Shown here: piece by piece, positions 43,238-46,379 of the stretch
Numbering within the stretch: the stretch's first letter is position 1
How the letters are laid out: each line of letters starts with the position of its first letter
Assembly (NCBI GenBank): GCA_009780115.1
Contig: WRAQ01000024.1
Span: forward strand, 1-46,379
From: Lachnospiraceae bacterium
Lineage (GTDB): Bacteria; Bacillota; Clostridia; Lachnospirales; Lachnospiraceae
Direction of reading: 5' to 3'
DNA: 46,379 bases
Notes under the pieces: generated by a model
What the model saw: only the letters and a program-made list of their open reading frames with translations
Database searches by the model: none
What the model was told of the DNA's origin: nothing
Made by a program: the position numbers and the translations under genes

Positions 43238-44263
43238 ATGGATTTAACGAATCACGATCAAATTTTATTTAAAGAAATTTCTGCCATGATTGAGCAGAGC
43301 AAGCGCGTTATATATTCGCGGGCGAACAGCGAAACAGTTTTATTGTTTTGGAAAATCGGTCAACGTGTAAATAATGAAATTCTTAATAATAAGCGAGCTG
43401 ATTACGGAAAAAAAATTGTCGTGACACTGTCACGACAATTAAATGAAAAATATGGAAGAAGTTTTGAAGAAAAAAATCTACGGAGGATGCTGCAATTCTC
43501 GGAGCAATTTTCTGACGAGGAAATGGTCGTTTCACTGTCACGGCAATTAAGCTGGTCACACTTTCTCACGTTGATTCCATTGAAGTCAATTGAAGCAAAA
43601 ATGTTTTATGCACTAGAATCCATGAAGGGCGTTCTTAGTGTGAGAGATTTACGGAAACTTATTTCAAGAAAAGCATATGAACGGAAAGAGATTGCCAATT
43701 CACAAATCACAACTGCATCGTCGATTCCTTTCGGTACATTTAAAGATCCGTATCTCTTTGATATACTCGGTTTGAAAGATGAATATCTAGAAATCGATTT
43801 AGAAGAAGCGATTCTGCGTGAACTTGAAAAATTTATTCTCGAATTTGGCAAAGGATTTGCTTTTATGGAGCGCCAGAAACGGATGATTATTGACGGACGG
43901 GACAATCATCTTGATTTGCTTTTTTATAATAGAAACTTAAAGCGCCTTGTCGCGGTGGAGCTGAAAGTAGGTAGATTTGAAGCATCATATAAAGGGCAGA
44001 TGCAATTATATTTAGGCTGGCTTGATAAGTACGAGCGGCAGGAGGGGGAGGAATCTCCTGTTGGTCTGATACTTTGCTCCGAAAGCGGGCGGGAGGAAAT
44101 GGAGCTTTTGAAATTAGACCGTGATGGAATTGTTATTGCTGAATACTGGACGGCTTTACCGCCAAAAGCGGAGTTTGAGAAAAAAATTAATACGATACTT
44201 ACAGAGACTCGCGAGCGATTAATGCAGCGGAATTTGTTACCATTAGAGGAAGAAAAGCATTAA
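43238..44263 (+). CDS. PDDEXK nuclease-domain protein (DUF1016 / YhcG family)
   Basis: About 341 residues from ATG 43238 (GAGG 9 nt upstream; ATG 43223 is an alternative). The N-terminal DUF1016 helical domain includes VLLFWKIGQRVNNEI and the family signature VVSLSRQLSWSHFL. The C-terminal PDDEXK nuclease core has HLDLLFYNRNLKRLVAVELK (Asp, then Glu-x-Lys). DUF1016 proteins occur near restriction-modification and mobile loci and are suspected nucleases in DNA defence or repair; the exact role is unknown. It sits between the FlhB-like gene and yraN, which are usually neighbours, so it looks like an insertion. It overlaps yraN tail-to-tail by 4 nt. Confidence 0.88.
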   Translation: MDLTNHDQILFKEISAMIEQSKRVIYSRANSETVLLFWKIGQRVNNEILNNKRADYGKKIVVTLSRQLNEKYGRSFEEKNLRRMLQFSEQFSDEEMVVSLSRQLSWSHFLTLIPLKSIEAKMFYALESMKGVLSVRDLRKLISRKAYERKEIANSQITTASSIPFGTFKDPYLFDILGLKDEYLEIDLEEAILRELEKFILEFGKGFAFMERQKRMIIDGRDNHLDLLFYNRNLKRLVAVELKVGRFEASYKGQMQLYLGWLDKYERQEGEESPVGLILCSESGREEMELLKLDRDGIVIAEYWTALPPKAEFEKKINTILTETRERLMQRNLLPLEEEKH

Positions 44264-44613
44264 TAAACATGGTCAAACGCATCTTGATACCAAGTGATAT
44301 CATTACCCAATATACTAACAATATCATAACGGATTGGCTGAACGTCAGGAATAAATTTGGTAATACGATAGAAGTCGGCGACTTTACAAATGTTTTTTTG
44401 CTTTGCGAAAGTCACTGATTCGATTGGATATCCGGATTTTGCTGAACTACGGTATTTTACTTCGATAAAAATCAGATAATCTTGATGGCGGACAATCAGG
44501 TCAATTTCACCGGAGCGGCAACGAAAATTTTTTTCGATAATTTTCGCCCCTTGTTCAATAAGAAATGAAGCGGCTTTATCTTCATGTATAGTTCCGATGG
44601 TTCGTTTGTTCAT
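44260..44613 (-). CDS. yraN: YraN family protein (UPF0102, endonuclease-like)
   Basis: A 117-residue protein with a small PDDEXK-like fold: GEIDLIVRHQDYLIFIEVKYR has the Asp and Glu-x-Lys pattern. Function is unproven; it is often listed as a predicted endonuclease. It normally follows the rnhB/flhB-like genes in the same direction. Here it is on the opposite strand and separated by the DUF1016 gene. Confidence 0.92.
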   Translation of the reverse strand: MNKRTIGTIHEDKAASFLIEQGAKIIEKNFRCRSGEIDLIVRHQDYLIFIEVKYRSSAKSGYPIESVTFAKQKNICKVADFYRITKFIPDVQPIRYDIVSILGNDITWYQDAFDHVY

Positions 44614-44635
44614 AATTTATTTTTCCAAAATGGAA

Positions 44636-44661
44636 GAATGACGTTCCGCGTCATTCTTTTT
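44636..44661 (+). terminator. Plus-strand hairpin terminator upstream of yraN
   Basis: GAATGACG-ttccg-CGTCATTC (44636-44656) followed by TTTTTG on the plus strand. It would stop rightward transcription from the DUF1016 gene after passing antisense over yraN. On the minus strand the following TTCC-ATTTT is a poor T-run. Confidence 0.6.
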
Positions 44662-44745
44662 GTGTGAAGAGAGCCCCTGCGCAGCAGGACTAGTTTACCT
44701 TTGGTATCGGGTCGTTACCCGATGCCTTAGGTAAACTCTTCACAC
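44662..44745. repeat. Intergenic hairpin repeat, family 2, copy 4, overlapping the prs 3' end
   Basis: A perfect 10-bp inverted repeat, GTGTGAAGAG (44662-44671) and CTCTTCACAC (44736-44745), with the same left end as copy 1. Inside, GTTTACC/GGTAAAC (44693-44699, 44730-44736) continues into a GGTATCGGGT/ACCCGATGCC stem, and CCTGC/GCAGG forms another. The right arm encodes the last residues of Prs (CEEFT and stop). Confidence 0.6.
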
Positions 44746-45920
44746 TCCTCGCGGGCATTATATTTTTTCAGAATCGCATGAATTTTTTCGGTAGGGGTAT
44801 GGACATTCATCAATGATGAATCATGATTCATAAAGTCAACAATTGAAGCCAAAAATTTGCTCATGTCGGCTTCAACATAATAGGGGCGTTTTTTCAAACC
44901 GGGAAGCAGATAAGTTAAGTTTGTTGTAACGATTTTCTCGAAATAGCATTTTTCATAAGCTTTATCAAAGATTTCAAGACCATCGGTAAACAAGCCGAAA
45001 GTACTGCATAAATAAACTCTTTTTGCATTTTTTTCTTTTAAAATCCGGGCGGTGTCAATAATACTTCCGCCGGAAGAAATCATATCATCAATGATAATAA
45101 CGTCTTTGCCATCCACTTCATCACCGAGAAACTCATGGGCAACAATCGGATTTTTGCCCCCGACGATAGTCGTATAGTCCCGGCGTTTATAAAACATGCC
45201 GACATCGACACCAAGGACATCGGCAAAATACACAGCCCGGTCCATTGCCCCCTCATCGGGGCTGATGACCAGGAGATGGTCTTTGTCAATAATTAAATCT
45301 CTTTCGGTACGCATTAGCGCACTGATAAATTGATAGGGGGGGGTAAAGCTGTCGAAACCGCATAGGGGGATTGAGTTCTGGACACGGGGGTCATGGGCAT
45401 CAAAGGTAATAAAGTTTTTCACGCCCATTTCATGTAATTCTTGAATTGTATAAGCGCAGTACAATGATTCACGCCCCATCCGGCGGTGCTGTCTGCCTTC
45501 ATACAAATAAGGCATAATTACATTAATCCGGTGGGCTTTGCCATTAACGGCGCCGATAACACGCTTAAGATCCTGATAGTGGTCGTCGGGAGATTTGTGA
45601 TTGGTATAACCGTTCATTTGATAAGTGATACTATGGTTGCATACGTCAACAAGGATAAAGAGGTCTTTGCCGCGGACCGAGTCGGTAACGACGGCTTTTC
45701 CTTCACCGTTATCAAAACGGTAACAAGTTGATTCTAAAAGATATGAATTTTCGGCATATCCGGTAAAAGCTTCATCTTTTTTGGCCGGATGGTTATTTCG
45801 TTTACGAAAGCTGACAAGATATTGGTTAACTTTGCTTCCCAGCGGCTTTGCCGATTCTAAAACAAGTAGTTTCAGGGGGGCAACGGGGATAGAATCGATA
45901 AAATCATTATAATTTGGCAT
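44727..45920 (-). CDS. prs: Ribose-phosphate pyrophosphokinase (long clostridial type)
   Basis: 397 residues from ATG 45920 (GGAG 8 nt upstream); a longer frame to 45989 would cross the promoter. It makes PRPP from ribose 5-phosphate and ATP for nucleotides, His and Trp. The PRPP-binding loop VIIIDDMISSGGSI and FDAHDPR are visible. It is longer than the usual about 315 residues, with an N-terminal extension, like the second Prs type found in Clostridia. Confidence 0.93.
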   Translation of the reverse strand: MPNYNDFIDSIPVAPLKLLVLESAKPLGSKVNQYLVSFRKRNNHPAKKDEAFTGYAENSYLLESTCYRFDNGEGKAVVTDSVRGKDLFILVDVCNHSITYQMNGYTNHKSPDDHYQDLKRVIGAVNGKAHRINVIMPYLYEGRQHRRMGRESLYCAYTIQELHEMGVKNFITFDAHDPRVQNSIPLCGFDSFTPPYQFISALMRTERDLIIDKDHLLVISPDEGAMDRAVYFADVLGVDVGMFYKRRDYTTIVGGKNPIVAHEFLGDEVDGKDVIIIDDMISSGGSIIDTARILKEKNAKRVYLCSTFGLFTDGLEIFDKAYEKCYFEKIVTTNLTYLLPGLKKRPYYVEADMSKFLASIVDFMNHDSSLMNVHTPTEKIHAILKKYNAREECEEFT

Positions 45921-45952
45921 ATCATTGGCTCCAATCACAGTTTGACCTCTAA

Positions 45953-45982
45953 AATATACCATTACTTTGTGATTGTAGTCAA
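45953..45982 (-). promoter_or_regulatory. prs promoter
   Basis: On the minus strand: TTGACT (45982-45977), an 18-nt spacer and TATATT (45958-45953), about 35 bp before ATG 45920. Confidence 0.55.
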
Positions 45983-46059
45983 GGGGCAAAAGGGTTTGTT
46001 AAGCAATCATCGCATGAAAAGAGAATAATGTAATAATATATCAATTGTAGAATATTTAC

Positions 46060-46088
46060 TTGACTAAAAAATTAATAAGATATATGAT
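46060..46088 (+). promoter_or_regulatory. Promoter of a rightward leader transcript
   Basis: TTGACT (46060-46065), a 17-nt spacer and TATGAT (46083-46088), divergent from prs. The predicted start lies near 46095, just before a terminator-like hairpin. Confidence 0.55.
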
Positions 46089-46098
46089 GAAATAGTAA

Positions 46099-46150
46099 GG
46101 GGAATTTCGATTTTATAGCCCCTGCGAGAAATTTCGAGGGGTATTTTTAT
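46099..46150 (+). terminator. Leader terminator/attenuator-like hairpin
   Basis: CCCCT-g-CGA...TCG-AGGGG (46119-46141) followed by TATTTTTATTTATT is a good intrinsic terminator only about 25 nt after the predicted start. An upstream GGGG (46099-46102) could pair with the same CCCC and compete. This is either attenuation of a gene beyond the right edge or a very short RNA. Confidence 0.5.
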
Positions 46151-46379
46151 TTATTAAAGATATTAATTTAATTTTTAACATAAATTGTTGGTAGTTTATG
46201 CGTATAATAATAAGTTAATCTTATGTGGGAATAACGGAAAAGGGATTGCCGGAGTTATAGATATTGAAAGAAAAGATTTATATTTTATTCCGCGTGTGAC
46301 ATCTCTGCACTTCGCTGCAAACACGTTTTCACTCGATGTAAAACGTTGCGTTACTAATGCGGCATAGTACGCCGCTTAA
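46151..46379. other. Right-edge region without a recognisable gene
   Basis: AT-rich to about 46250, then several small inverted repeats toward the right edge, for example GTTTTCAC..GTAAAAC at about 46323-46342 and GCGGC..GCCGC near 46359-46377. A 60-codon frame at 46185-46367 starts with TTG, has no ribosome-binding site and no recognisable motif, so it is not called. Confidence 0.4.

Noticed and set aside
43400-43560. Repeated CACTGTCACG.CAATTAA suggesting a transposon end or a duplication.
   Set aside because: Both copies encode the LSRQL motif of the DUF1016 domain in frame, and such proteins normally carry this segment twice.
45921-45989. N-terminal extension of Prs by 23 residues.
   Set aside because: It would translate the prs -35 and -10 boxes; GGAG 8 nt before ATG 45920 gives a normal start.
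46185-46367. 60-codon frame at the right edge.
   Set aside because: TTG start without an RBS, no motif, and the DNA has hairpin-rich intergenic character.

Overview
The window looks like chromosomal DNA from an anaerobic, saccharolytic member of the Bacillota, probably class Clostridia. Three things suggest this. The Shine-Dalgarno sites are strong AAGGAGG-type sites and the promoters are sigma-A-like. The gene order ylxM-ffh-rpsP-khpA-rimM-trmD-rplS ... lepB-rbgA-rnhB is typical of Bacillota. A trimeric NAD-linked [FeFe]-hydrogenase (HydABC) sits beside an H-cluster sensor kinase. I cannot name the genus. No rRNA, tRNA, CRISPR array, prophage or insertion sequence was recognised.

Layout. 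(1) 1-7077, minus strand: a giant secreted starch-degrading enzyme with a type I pullulanase module and a separate alpha-amylase module. Its C-terminus lies beyond the left edge. (2) 7.1-12.8 kb: ilvD and ilvB (branched-chain amino acids) and an L,D-transpeptidase. Between ilvD and ilvB lies a compact locus that looks like a type I toxin-antitoxin: a 29-residue hydrophobic peptide converging on a small antisense RNA, with a shared bidirectional terminator. (3) 12.9-14.9 kb: an AT-rich two-gene island (AAA ATPase plus TOPRIM-like protein) resembling AbiL/PARIS-type phage defence. (4) 15.1-17.4 kb: serC-serA. (5) 17.6-22.8 kb: an operon of a REC-HD-GYP protein and a 1341-residue hybrid kinase whose sensor is an [FeFe]-hydrogenase-like domain. 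(6) 22.8-28.9 kb, minus strand: pyk-hydC-hydB-hydA plus a small unknown gene. (7) 29.1-33.6 kb: the SRP, ribosomal protein and tRNA-modification cluster; rimM is split by a 1-nt frameshift. (8) 33.8-38.0 kb: a six-gene Mrp/Mbh-type cation antiporter module with a fused MbhD-E-MnhB subunit. (9) 38.1-43.2 kb: two signal peptidases, rbgA, rnhB, a FliK-like protein and an FlhB-tail-like protein. (10) 43.2-46 kb: a DUF1016 nuclease, an inverted yraN, and prs.

How the parts fit. Starch is broken down outside the cell. Glycolysis ends at pyruvate kinase, which is co-directional with and probably co-transcribed with HydABC, so pyruvate formation and disposal of reductant as H2 may be co-regulated. 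The adjacent kinase carries an H-cluster-like domain and shares an operon with a c-di-GMP phosphodiesterase. This suggests a hydrogen or redox signal feeding into c-di-GMP turnover, which is inference.

The intergenic spaces hold two families of short, hairpin-forming, inverted-repeat-bounded elements. One family has a 56-bp core conserved between two distant loci, while the flanking stem differs in sequence but keeps pairing. These repeats, the toxin-antitoxin-like locus and the H-cluster phosphorelay are the most interesting items.
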